A DNA stretch of 19,980 nucleotides from Bacteroidales bacterium. GTDB taxonomy: Bacteria > Bacteroidota > Bacteroidia > Bacteroidales > UBA12481. Numbering within the stretch: the first letter of the stretch is position 1; the number at the start of each line of letters is the position of its first letter. The notes beneath the pieces are model-generated. The model was not told the DNA's origin. It was given only the letters and a program-made list of their open reading frames with translations, and ran no database searches. Below, piece after piece: positions 1 through 7,464 of the stretch. The stretch lies in contig JAGHDB010000222.1 in assembly GCA_021160155.1 (NCBI GenBank), forward strand, positions 1-19,980, read 5' to 3'. The position numbers were made by a program, and so were the translations under genes.

Positions 1-11
1 ATTTTTACATT

Positions 12-1583
12 ATGGAACATCAGACAGATTTTTTAGTTATCGGCAGCGGAGTGGCAGGAATGTCATTTGCACTTCATGCGGCTGAACACGGAAAAGTGAT
101 ATTACTTACCAAAACCTCACTGGATGAGACCAATACAAAATACGCCCAGGGGGGTATCGCAACAGTCATGTACCAACCGGATGATTTTGAAAAACATATT
201 CAGGATACATTGATAGCCGGAGATGGATTGTGCGATGAGCGTATTGTCCGGATGGTAGTTAATGAAGCTCCCGAGCAGATTAAAACCCTGGTGAGTTGGG
301 GAGCTCATTTTGACAAAACGTCGAGTGGCCGCTTTGATCTCAACATGGAGGGAGGACACAGTGAACACCGTATCCTGCATCATAAAGATCAAACCGGTAA
401 AGAGATCATACGCGCATTAATCAACCGTGTTCGTAACCATTCGAATATCAAGGTTTTTGAACATTATTTCACGCTTGAACTGATCACACAGCACCATCTT
501 GGAGTACCCGTTTTTCGCGGGAAACCGGATATCGAATGCTATGGTGCTTATGTATTAAACATCCATCAAAACCGTATTGAAACTATTCTTGGTAAAGTTA
601 CGATGCTGGCAACCGGTGGAAACGGTTTTATCTATCAAACAACTACCAATCCTCCTATTGCCACCGGTGACGGTTTAGCCATGGCTTACCGGGCAAAAGC
701 TTTTGTTGAAAATACTGAATTCGTTCAATTTCATCCCACCAGCCTGTACCATCCAGGAGAAAGGCCCTCTTTCCTGATCACTGAAGCTATACGGGGTTTC
801 GGAGCGATTCTGAAAACCATAGACGGTGAAGAATTCATGCACAAATACGATCCGCGTAAATCACTTGCTCCAAGGGATATAGTTGCCCGTGCGATTGATA
901 CCGAAATGAAAAACCGCGGAGATGATTATGTGCTGCTTGACTGCACCCACCTGGATACCAAAAAACTGAAAGATTATTTTCCGCATATTTTTCAAAAGTG
1001 TCAATCTGTGGGAATCGACATCACCAAAACACCCATACCGGTTGTTCCGGCAGCCCATTACTCCTGCGGCGGGGTACGTATCAATGAAAACGGTCAGACC
1101 ACCATTTGTAATCTTTACGCTTCGGGCGAAGTGGCAAATTCCGGACTCCATGGCGCTAACCGTTTGGCATCCAACTCATTAATCGAAGCCGTGGTGATCA
1201 GCCATCGTGCCGCAATAGATGCTATTCGCACTCTGAAAAGCAAGAAAATTCATCCCGGTATTCCGGCATGGAATGATGAAGGGACTTCCCTCCCCGAAGA
1301 GATGGTTTTGATTACACAAAGCATCAAGGAATTGCAGCAGATTATGAGTAATTATGTAGGGATTGTCAGATCCAACATCCGTCTGAAACGGGCGCTTGAC
1401 CGGCTGGAAATTCTTTACCGTGAAACCGAAGATCTGTATGAACGTTCCACCATATCGGTAAAACTGGGAGAATTGCGTAATGCCATCAATGTCGCATATC
1501 TGATCGTCAGGCAGGCACAACAACGAAGAGAGAGCCGGGGATTACATTACAATATCGATTTCCCCAATAAAAACAAACTTTAA
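12..1583 (+). CDS. nadB: L-aspartate oxidase
   Basis: FAD enzyme that oxidises L-aspartate to iminoaspartate, the first step of de novo NAD synthesis; NadA, its usual cytoplasmic partner, is not in the window. The 523 residues match the family length. Visible: the Rossmann FAD motif GSGVAG (11-16), EGGHSEHR (113-120), QFHPT (239-243), APRDIVAR (286-293), PAAHYSCGG (346-354) and GANRLASNSL (381-390). By alignment from memory with the E. coli enzyme, His241, Arg288 and His349 are the active-site residues. A helical C-terminal domain of the succinate dehydrogenase/fumarate reductase flavoprotein type covers about 430-520. The active-site wording and GANRLASNSL favour NadB over the SdhA/FrdA paralogues. 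The ATG gives a normal N-terminus, but only 11 bases precede it, so any promoter lies outside. Its TAA shares the bases TTAA with the stop of the convergent trpS. Confidence 0.96.
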   Translation: MEHQTDFLVIGSGVAGMSFALHAAEHGKVILLTKTSLDETNTKYAQGGIATVMYQPDDFEKHIQDTLIAGDGLCDERIVRMVVNEAPEQIKTLVSWGAHFDKTSSGRFDLNMEGGHSEHRILHHKDQTGKEIIRALINRVRNHSNIKVFEHYFTLELITQHHLGVPVFRGKPDIECYGAYVLNIHQNRIETILGKVTMLATGGNGFIYQTTTNPPIATGDGLAMAYRAKAFVENTEFVQFHPTSLYHPGERPSFLITEAIRGFGAILKTIDGEEFMHKYDPRKSLAPRDIVARAIDTEMKNRGDDYVLLDCTHLDTKKLKDYFPHIFQKCQSVGIDITKTPIPVVPAAHYSCGGVRINENGQTTICNLYASGEVANSGLHGANRLASNSLIEAVVISHRAAIDAIRTLKSKKIHPGIPAWNDEGTSLPEEMVLITQSIKELQQIMSNYVGIVRSNIRLKRALDRLEILYRETEDLYERSTISVKLGELRNAINVAYLIVRQAQQRRESRGLHYNIDFPNKNKL

Positions 1584-2572
1584 AAAGGTTTGAACCCCAT
1601 GATCTCCTTCACTTCACGGAGTGTTTTTGAAGCACTCTCCCGGGCTTTTTCAGCTCCCTGCCGCACAATTTTTCTCAGGTATTCTTCATCTCCCTGAATA
1701 TCCGTAATCCGCTCCCGGATAGGTGCGGTTAACCGGATCAGATCATCAGCCAGCTGACTTTTCATCTCCCCGTAACGGATCTTACATTCAGCATATTGTT
1801 TACGATAATAGGCTATTACATCGGGCTGACTGGCTACCTCCATCAGTTGAAACAGATTCTGAATCGGTTCGGGTGGCGTTTGGTTTTCATGAGTCGGACC
1901 GGCATCTGTAACCGCTCTCATGACCTTTTGACGAATCACTTCAGGATCATCTGCCAGATTAAGCGCATTCCCTTCAGATTTTCCCATTTTACCCGAACCA
2001 TCCAATCCCGGGATTTTAATCAACTTTCCTGAAAAACTATACCCTTTTGGTTCAATGAAAAAATCTACCCCGTAAATACGATTAAACCTCTTGGCAAATT
2101 TACGCGCCATTTCAAGATTCTGTTCCTGGTCTTTCCCAACCGGTACTTTGTTGGCTTTGTGAATAATAATGTCGGCTGCCATCAATACCGGATAAGTTAG
2201 TAATCCCGCATTCACATTTTCGGGTTGCTTTCTCACCTTTTCTTTAAATGTGGTAGTTCGTTCCAACTCTCCTACATAGGCATTCATATTTAACAACAGG
2301 TAGAGCTCTGCAATCTCAGGTACATCACTCTGAACGTACAAGGTTGCCACATCCGGATCTATACCACATGCCAGGTATTCAGAAATTACCGTCCGCACAT
2401 TCCCCTGATGATCCTCAGGAGTAGGATGAGTAGTCAGCGAATGCCAGTCGGCAACAAAGAAATAACACCGGTATTCGTGCTGCATCTGAACAAAATTACG
2501 CAAAGCGCCAAAATAGTTTCCCAAATGAAGGTGACCGGTAGATCTGATCCCGCTCAATACAACTTCTTTCAT
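1580..2572 (-). CDS. trpS: Tryptophanyl-tRNA synthetase
   Basis: Class I aminoacyl-tRNA synthetase that charges tRNA-Trp in the cytoplasm. The protein has 330 residues, the usual bacterial length. The HIGH-type signature appears as HLHLGN (14-19) after GIRSTG. GKDQEQN (147-153) is in the tryptophan/ATP region. The KMSKS loop is KMGKS (195-199) in GSGKMGKSEGN. The ATG at 2570-2572 starts directly at the conserved KEVVLSGIRSTG segment, so no longer start is needed. It converges with nadB, the two TAA stops overlapping by four bases, and diverges from rbfA across a 65-base spacer holding a TATCTTTG box on its own strand. No T-box leader is visible. Confidence 0.96.
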   Translation of the reverse strand: MKEVVLSGIRSTGHLHLGNYFGALRNFVQMQHEYRCYFFVADWHSLTTHPTPEDHQGNVRTVISEYLACGIDPDVATLYVQSDVPEIAELYLLLNMNAYVGELERTTTFKEKVRKQPENVNAGLLTYPVLMAADIIIHKANKVPVGKDQEQNLEMARKFAKRFNRIYGVDFFIEPKGYSFSGKLIKIPGLDGSGKMGKSEGNALNLADDPEVIRQKVMRAVTDAGPTHENQTPPEPIQNLFQLMEVASQPDVIAYYRKQYAECKIRYGEMKSQLADDLIRLTAPIRERITDIQGDEEYLRKIVRQGAEKARESASKTLREVKEIMGFKPF

Positions 2573-2598
2573 AGCTGAAATATCGTTTCAAACCTTGC

Positions 2599-2606
2599 CA
2601 AAGATA
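2599..2606 (-). promoter_or_regulatory. Candidate -7 element for trpS
   Basis: On the minus strand this reads TATCTTTG, an exact match to the Bacteroidota -7 consensus TAnnTTTG, ending 26 bases before the trpS ATG. No convincing TTTG is seen at the -33 position. The match is direct; promoter activity is inferred. Confidence 0.42.
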
Positions 2607-2625
2607 AGAATATCCATTGATTCAC

Positions 2626-2633
2626 TATTTTTG
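2626..2633 (+). promoter_or_regulatory. Weak candidate -7 element for rbfA
   Basis: TATTTTTG matches TAnnTTTG but ends only four bases before the rbfA ATG. A transcript from it would be nearly leaderless. No -33 TTTG is visible. It may be chance in an AT-rich spacer. Confidence 0.25.
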
Positions 2634-2637
2634 ATGC

Positions 2638-2979
2638 ATGAATATATCTACAAGACAGTTAAAAGTTGCCCGGCTGGTACAGAAAGAACTGGCTGAAATC
2701 CTTCGTTTAAAAGGGCAGGAATGGGGAACCGGATCCATAATCTCCGTTACGGTGGTAAGAGTGACCTCCGACCTGGCACTGGCCACTGTTTACCTGAGTA
2801 TTTTCCCGTCTTCAGATCAGGAGAAAATGCTGTCACTGATTAATAATCAGGGCCGGAGTATCCGGTTTGAACTGGGTAAAAAAATCGGCAAACAGGTCAG
2901 GATTATTCCTGAAATCCGATTCTTTATTGATGACAGCCTGGACTATGCCTCACATATCGATGAACTGCTGGAATCATGA
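2638..2979 (+). CDS. rbfA: Ribosome-binding factor A
   Basis: Small KH-fold protein that binds the 30S subunit during late 16S rRNA maturation and cold adaptation. The 113 residues cover the conserved core and lack the longer C-terminal tail of E. coli RbfA. Typical features are the N-terminal helix with VARLVQKELAEIL, the central strand LALATVYLSIF (about 49-59) and the C-terminal IPEIRFFIDDSLDYASHI region. The ATG chosen gives the normal N-terminus (NISTRQLKVARLVQKEL). Its TGA overlaps the next gene's start in the sequence ATGA (2976-2979), so the two are translationally coupled. The rbfA-permease pairing recurs in Bacteroidota, as far as I recall. Confidence 0.93.
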   Translation: MNISTRQLKVARLVQKELAEILRLKGQEWGTGSIISVTVVRVTSDLALATVYLSIFPSSDQEKMLSLINNQGRSIRFELGKKIGKQVRIIPEIRFFIDDSLDYASHIDELLES

Positions 2980-4208
2980 AATTTTCTCTTTTCATCGCCC
3001 GTCGATATCTGTTTTCAAAAAGATCAACCCATATAGCCAACCGTATCTCTCACATCACACTGGCAGGTATCGGTCTTTCTACCATGGCACTGGTGATCGT
3101 ACTTTCGGTTTTTAACGGACTGGATCACCTGATTAAATCATTGTTCAGCTCCTTTGACCCGGACATTAAAATTGAAGCAAACCAGGGAAAAACTTTTTCT
3201 TTATCAGATGATTCCCTGCAACAGATTTTAAAAATTGAAGGAATCCAATCGGTGTGTGGCACCATTGAAGGTGAAGCATTACTCCGTTACCGCGACCGCC
3301 AGACGGTGGCTACGGTGAAAGGAATTTGTTCTGATTTTGCCCGTGTATCGGGTATTGACAGTATGCTGACCGATGGCGGGTTTACATTATCCGAAGGAGA
3401 TTTACCCGGCGGAATCATTGGTCAGGATCTGGCATGGCAACTGGGCGTGGGACTTAATTTCATTAATCCGCTGCATCTTTATGTCCCTAAACGAAACAGT
3501 AGCTTTTTCTCTGATCCGGCCACAGCTTTCAGCCATCGTTATTTGTTCCCGACCGGTATCTTTTCAATTCAGGCAGATTATGATGCCACTTATCTTCTGG
3601 TGCCGGTTGATTTTGCAAAAACATTGTTCGGTTTTCATTCCGGTGAATATTCCGCCCTTGAAATTTTTCTCCGGAAAAACCAAAAAACCGCTCCGGTAAC
3701 CCATACACTTGAAAATTATCTCGGCTATCGTTACCAGGTACTTGACTCCTACAGGCAACATGCCTATTTTTACAAAGTAATGGCCGGAGAAAAATGGATC
3801 ATCCTGCTGATTCTCTCTTTCATCCTGATCATTGCCTCTTTTAATTCGATCTCTTCACTCTCCCTGCTGCTGCTTGAAAAAAAACAGGATATAGCTATTC
3901 TGCAAAGTATGGGAGCCCGCATCAGTGAAGTCCGCCGCATATTTGTACTTCAAAATTTATTCATTTCATTAATCGGATTGGCCGGCGGATTGGTATTGGG
4001 AATTTTTTTCTGCTGGATGCAGCAACATTACGGCATTATCAGATTTCCCCAGGAGGGATCCTTTCTGGTCAGCGCCTACCCGGTCAGAATAGTATTTCGT
4101 GATTTACTGTTGATATCCGGACTGGTTGGGATGGTGGGAGTAGTAACCGGATGGGTTCCGGTGACAGTGATTAAAAAACATTATTTTTCGCCGGTTTCTG
4201 AAGCATAA
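2976..4208 (+). CDS. FtsX/LolC-E family ABC transporter permease
   Basis: Inner-membrane permease subunit of an ABC system of the MacB/FtsX/LolCE group, 410 residues. Topology read from the protein: TM1 about 27-48, a large periplasmic MacB_PCD-like domain 50-270, then TM2 274-299, TM3 326-347 and TM4 376-397. The stretch EKKQDIAILQSMGA (301-314) is the cytoplasmic signature of LolC/LolE-type permeases, which extract lipoproteins from the inner membrane. It is coupled to rbfA by the ATGA overlap. No ATPase (LolD) or second permease is nearby, so the partner would be encoded elsewhere. A lipoprotein-release role is likely but not proven; a FtsX- or MacB-like role is the alternative. The 3' end overlaps convergent dusB by 28 bases. 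Confidence 0.88.
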   Translation: MKFSLFIARRYLFSKRSTHIANRISHITLAGIGLSTMALVIVLSVFNGLDHLIKSLFSSFDPDIKIEANQGKTFSLSDDSLQQILKIEGIQSVCGTIEGEALLRYRDRQTVATVKGICSDFARVSGIDSMLTDGGFTLSEGDLPGGIIGQDLAWQLGVGLNFINPLHLYVPKRNSSFFSDPATAFSHRYLFPTGIFSIQADYDATYLLVPVDFAKTLFGFHSGEYSALEIFLRKNQKTAPVTHTLENYLGYRYQVLDSYRQHAYFYKVMAGEKWIILLILSFILIIASFNSISSLSLLLLEKKQDIAILQSMGARISEVRRIFVLQNLFISLIGLAGGLVLGIFFCWMQQHYGIIRFPQEGSFLVSAYPVRIVFRDLLLISGLVGMVGVVTGWVPVTVIKKHYFSPVSEA

Positions 4209-5191
4209 GCAGGCTGATCTCCCCATTTCCGTATAATCTCACTCAGAATGATATTAATATCCTCCGGGGTGGTGGCCTGTAATAACCTGATCCGGGACTC
4301 CCTGAACCCGTATAAACCCTTAAAAGAGGTGGCAAAAAAACGACGCATGGATAAAATCGCACGGTATTCGTCCCTGATTGCCAGTACACGTTGAAAATGA
4401 TCACGTAGTAGTTTAACCTGTTCCGTCACGGTCACCGGCGGAAGTAATTCCCCGGTATCCAGATAGTAGCGTATCTCTCTGAAAATCCAGGGTCTGCCGA
4501 TAGCCGCCCTGCCAATCATAATTGCATCTACACCATACTGTTCAAAACACCATTTGGCTTTCTCAGGAGAATCCACATCCCCGTTACCAATTACCGGAAT
4601 ATGCATGCGAGGATTGTTTTTTACCTCCCCGATAAGTTCCCAGTCGGCCTCTCCCTGATACATCTGCGTGCGGGTTCGTCCGTGAATGGTAATCGCCCTG
4701 ATCCCGGTATCCTGTAACTGTTCGGCCACATCTTTAATATTGATACTCTGCTGATCCCATCCCAACCTGGTTTTTACCGTTACGGGGAGGCGGGTAGCTT
4801 TCACAATCTCACGGGTTATTTTGATCATCAGGGGCACATCTTTCAACATACCCGCTCCGGCCCCTTTCATGGCTACCTTTTTTGCCGGACAGCCAAAGTT
4901 GAGATCAATCAGATCAGGGTTAAATGTTTCGGCAATCCTGACTGATTCAATCATGGAAGCGATCCTGTTGCCATAAAGCTGAATGGCATAAGGATGTTCT
5001 GCTTCATCAATGTACATTTTTCTGACTGTTTTATTCACCCCACGAATCAGTGCCTCTGATGAAACAAATTCACTGTACAGAAGATCCGCTCCGAATTTTT
5101 TACAGAAATATCTGAAAGTGGCATCTGTGACATCCTCCATGGGTGCCAGAAAAAGAGGGTATTCTCCGAATTGCAATTCACCTATTTCCAT
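4181..5191 (-). CDS. dusB: tRNA-dihydrouridine synthase (DusB-like)
   Basis: FMN/NADPH enzyme that reduces uridine to dihydrouridine in the tRNA D-loop. A TIM-barrel Dus domain fills about residues 10-245, followed by the helical RNA-binding domain. In the 336-residue form the key pieces are FLAPMEDVTD (14-23), LNFGCPAKKV with the catalytic Cys101, HGRTRTQMYQG (170-180), GNGD (202-205) and IGRAAIGRPW (226-235). I start at the ATG 5189-5191 (MEIGELQFG). A TTG three codons upstream is possible but unneeded. DusB is the best fit; DusA is less likely. It converges with the permease gene and diverges from the beta-rich protein gene. Confidence 0.92.
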   Translation of the reverse strand: MEIGELQFGEYPLFLAPMEDVTDATFRYFCKKFGADLLYSEFVSSEALIRGVNKTVRKMYIDEAEHPYAIQLYGNRIASMIESVRIAETFNPDLIDLNFGCPAKKVAMKGAGAGMLKDVPLMIKITREIVKATRLPVTVKTRLGWDQQSINIKDVAEQLQDTGIRAITIHGRTRTQMYQGEADWELIGEVKNNPRMHIPVIGNGDVDSPEKAKWCFEQYGVDAIMIGRAAIGRPWIFREIRYYLDTGELLPPVTVTEQVKLLRDHFQRVLAIRDEYRAILSMRRFFATSFKGLYGFRESRIRLLQATTPEDINIILSEIIRKWGDQPAYASETGEK

Positions 5192-5197
5192 TACGAG

Positions 5198-5205
5198 CAA
5201 AATTA
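5198..5205 (-). promoter_or_regulatory. Weak candidate -7 element for dusB
   Basis: Minus-strand TAATTTTG fits TAnnTTTG but lies only six bases before the chosen dusB ATG, which would give an almost leaderless mRNA. No -33 element was found. Confidence 0.25.
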
Positions 5206-5214
5206 GACATAAAT

Positions 5215-5226
5215 CCGATCGATCGG
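5215..5226 (+). promoter_or_regulatory. 12-bp perfect palindrome in divergent spacer
   Basis: CCGATCGATCGG is fully self-complementary and sits between the divergent starts of dusB (5191) and the beta-rich protein gene (5270). A dimeric regulator could bind such a site. There is no second copy or known operator match to support this. Confidence 0.3.
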
Positions 5227-5269
5227 GAATTTTTGTATTTTCACTGGTTTATAAGGGAAACAGAGCACT

Positions 5270-6475
5270 TTGACTCGTAAAAAATCCATACATCGTTCTT
5301 CAATCTTTAGTCTTTGGCCTATAGCCTTTAGCCTTAAGTCTTTGGCCTTTAGTCTTTGGCCTTTAGCCTTAAGTTTCACCTGCTCTGCCCAGGATACCCT
5401 TCCGGCCACGCTGCAATGGCCTGAATACCGTACGTTTACCGATCCGGTAGTGACCGATTCTGCCGAACCGATGTCATTGTATTTGCGAATGCACAGTACC
5501 AGCTATTTTAAAAATAATGAGTATAAAAACGACTTTCTGACCGGTTATACACTGGTGGGAATGTATTTTGAACCGGTGTTGGAATTTAATCCGGATGCAA
5601 AAACCTCCATCTATGCCGGAGTGCATCTGTTGAAATATTTCGGCCGTGACCGGTTTGAACGAAAATTACCGGTGATCAGCCTGAGATACACGCCTAACCG
5701 TAATTTTTCCATGATCTTCGGCACATTATACGGCACCACTTCACACGGATTACCTGAGCCCATGTATGACTTTGAACAATATCTTACCAATAATTATGAA
5801 AACGGTATCCAGCTTCTATGGAATTATCCCTCTTTCAGAGGAGATGTGTGGCTTAACTGGGAACAGTTTATCCGTAAGGGGGATCCTCTTCAGGAAAAAT
5901 TCACCGTAGGAGCCAACACAGAATTTCAACTGGTACATGGTAAAAAGCTGAATCTGTCGGTTCCTTTTGCCGTTCTTTTCCGCCATTGCGGGGGGGAAAT
6001 TGATGCCACGAACCTACCGGCCGAAACCCAGAGTAATTTATTAATGGGTTTCAGAGCAGGATGGGATTTTGGTACACGGTGGGTTAAATCTGTTTGGTTC
6101 GATCAGGAGTGGATTGAATTTCTTGAAATTAATCCGGGCGACCACATAACGGTCACGAATGGCAGAGGCCGGTATACGCGGAGTGGTATGGAAACCCGGA
6201 TCGGGAGTTTTGAATTAGGATACTGGAATGCCGATGATTTTATTTCACCGCATGGTATGCCATTGTTCCAGTCGGTCAGTCAGAAGTATCCGGATTTTTT
6301 TCTTTCAAAACGCGAAATGCTGATACTGAAATATGAATTTCACCAGTCACTGACTCCCTTTCTGGATTTTGCTCTGCGGATTGAACCATATTACCATTTT
6401 TACACCGGAAGAATGGACCACAGCTGGAGTTTATATCTTAAATTCAATGACCGGTTTTTTTTGGGGAAATTATAA
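5270..6475 (+). CDS. Predicted exported beta-rich (outer-membrane barrel-like) protein
   Basis: I do not recognise a named family. The 401-residue product has a basic N-terminus (TRKKSIHR), a hydrophobic segment about 12-36 and a likely signal-peptidase site at CSA/QD (40/41). From about 65 onward it alternates polar and hydrophobic/aromatic residues with many Tyr, Phe and Trp, as in beta-barrels. Its last strand is YLKFNDRFFLGKL. An outer-membrane or surface location is inferred. The only start that retains the signal is TTG at 5270, since an in-frame stop lies at 5252-5254; the first in-frame ATG (5471) would remove it. The hydrophobic core is encoded by a heptanucleotide tandem repeat, giving three rough copies of SLWPLAF. 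The 3' end overlaps the convergent glycosylase gene by 32 bases. Confident as a gene, not in its function. Confidence 0.75.
   Translation: MTRKKSIHRSSIFSLWPIAFSLKSLAFSLWPLALSFTCSAQDTLPATLQWPEYRTFTDPVVTDSAEPMSLYLRMHSTSYFKNNEYKNDFLTGYTLVGMYFEPVLEFNPDAKTSIYAGVHLLKYFGRDRFERKLPVISLRYTPNRNFSMIFGTLYGTTSHGLPEPMYDFEQYLTNNYENGIQLLWNYPSFRGDVWLNWEQFIRKGDPLQEKFTVGANTEFQLVHGKKLNLSVPFAVLFRHCGGEIDATNLPAETQSNLLMGFRAGWDFGTRWVKSVWFDQEWIEFLEINPGDHITVTNGRGRYTRSGMETRIGSFELGYWNADDFISPHGMPLFQSVSQKYPDFFLSKREMLILKYEFHQSLTPFLDFALRIEPYYHFYTGRMDHSWSLYLKFNDRFFLGKL
5305..5374 (+). repeat. Ten-unit heptanucleotide tandem repeat
   Basis: Ten head-to-tail 7-base units with consensus CTTTAGC. Variants are CTTTAGT (units 1, 7), CTTTGGC (2, 6, 8), CTATAGC (3), CTTTAGC (4, 9) and CTTAAGT (5, 10). 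CTTCAAT at 5298-5304 may be a decayed eleventh unit. Units 4-5 and 9-10 are identical 35 bases apart. Three units make 21 bases, so the translation repeats every seven residues. The array encodes the signal-peptide core of the gene starting at 5270. The opposite strand is also open and reads as KAKGQRL-like repeats. Confidence 0.95.
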
Positions 6476-6989
6476 ATCTCCACGGTTTTGAAATCCAGGG
6501 CTCACCTGCATAATCGATACCCACGCGCGGTAAGGTTTGGTAATCCGAAACCTGCGGTGCATTTTCAATTCTTACAAGTTCCGAATCAAACACGCTGATC
6601 CCGTAAAATGACCGGTCTAACTGTAGCAGCCTGGTTACCCGTCCCGGTCCGGACACCTCCCCAACCCCCCTGATCAGCAATGCGTGCGGTACACCCCTGG
6701 GCGCCGTGACAATATTCAACATCCAGTGTATGCCATATACCAGGTACATATAGATATGGCCGCCCTCTTCAAACATAACCCGGTTACGGGGTGTCATCCC
6801 CTTGCTGGCATGGCAGGCCAAATCCCGGGATCCGCGGTAAACCTCAACTTCCGTAATGGGCAAACGGATCTCATTTCGGGTATCAAACCGCCGTATCAGC
6901 AACTTCCCGAGCAGTTCCGGAGCTACTTCCAAAGCATCCCGTTGATAAAAGTCATAGGGTAATATCCCGGTTCCCGGATTATGCTTCAT
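6444..6989 (-). CDS. 3-methyladenine DNA glycosylase (AAG/MPG family)
   Basis: Base-excision repair enzyme of the alkyladenine DNA glycosylase family, which removes 3-methyladenine, hypoxanthine and related damaged purines. The 181 residues are close to bacterial family length. ITEVEVY (45-51) holds the catalytic Glu49 and intercalating Tyr51, matched from memory to human Glu125/Tyr127. His60 follows in CHASKGMTPRNRVMF, then YMYLVYGIHWMLNIV (80-94), ALLIRGV (103-109), and the closing PRVGIDYAG with KPWRF. The ATG follows the deaminase stop by one base, so it is the last gene of a minus-strand operon. It overlaps the convergent beta-rich gene by 32 bases, leaving no room for an intrinsic terminator between them. 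Confidence 0.93.
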   Translation of the reverse strand: MKHNPGTGILPYDFYQRDALEVAPELLGKLLIRRFDTRNEIRLPITEVEVYRGSRDLACHASKGMTPRNRVMFEEGGHIYMYLVYGIHWMLNIVTAPRGVPHALLIRGVGEVSGPGRVTRLLQLDRSFYGISVFDSELVRIENAPQVSDYQTLPRVGIDYAGEPWISKPWRFIISPKKTGH

Positions 6990-6990
6990 C

Positions 6991-7464
6991 TCAGTACTCT
7001 TTCCGGTCAGATTTGCTCATCCACAGTCTGAATACTTCACCCGTCTGTGGCAATTCTATCCGCTCAAAGCGGATTTTCCGTTCGGCAGGATCCAAACCTA
7101 TCTCGGTATAAAGAGTCTCATCCATAAAACCTGCCTTTCCGGCATCTTTACGGGTGGACCCATATACAACCCGGTCAATATGAGCCCAGTAAATTGCTCC
7201 CAGGCACATGGGACAAGGTTCACAGGATGAATAGAGCACACATCCTGACAAATCATGATTTTTTAAAACCTGACCTGCTGCTCTGATCGCTTCTATTTCA
7301 GCATGGGCAGAAGGATCATAGGTATCAATCACGAGGTTGACCCCGGTACTGATAACTTTACCTGCTTTAACTATCACGGCACCAAAAGGGCCCCCTCCCG
7401 CCCGTACGTTTTCACAAGCCAGTTTTTCGGCTTCTGATAAAAAATACAGATCATTCCGTTCCAT
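6991..7464 (-). CDS. guaD: Guanine deaminase (cytidine-deaminase fold)
   Basis: Zinc hydrolase predicted to convert guanine to xanthine and ammonia for purine salvage or catabolism. With the ATG at 7464 it has 157 residues, close to B. subtilis GuaD. The zinc/catalytic motifs are HAE (His54, Glu56) and PCPMC (Cys84, Cys87) in SSCEPCPMCLGAIYWA. The later KDAGKAGFMDE segment and the C-terminal KEY ending are GuaD-like and argue against TadA, which shares the fold. A longer start at 7536 would add 24 unconserved residues inside the upstream gene and is rejected. The start overlaps the end of the upstream ligase-like gene by 14 bases, and the stop lies one base before the glycosylase ATG. Confidence 0.88.
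   Translation of the reverse strand: MERNDLYFLSEAEKLACENVRAGGGPFGAVIVKAGKVISTGVNLVIDTYDPSAHAEIEAIRAAGQVLKNHDLSGCVLYSSCEPCPMCLGAIYWAHIDRVVYGSTRKDAGKAGFMDETLYTEIGLDPAERKIRFERIELPQTGEVFRLWMSKSDRKEY

Noticed and set aside
861..1523. Antisense open frames within nadB
   Set aside because: They lie wholly opposite a strongly conserved gene and show no domain or start signal.
5192..5200. TTG start three codons upstream for dusB
   Set aside because: A good ATG at 5191 begins the conserved region; TTG starts are rare.
5305..5374. CRISPR array
   Set aside because: Units are 7 bases with no unique spacers, and no cas gene is near.
5203..5409. Minus-strand 68-codon frame encoding KAKGQRL repeats
   Set aside because: It is the reverse reading of the heptamer array. 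It is lysine-rich, low complexity, and has no homology signal or start context.
6991..7464. tRNA adenosine deaminase (TadA)
   Set aside because: It has the same zinc motifs, but the KDAGKAGFMDE segment and KEY terminus match guanine deaminase better.
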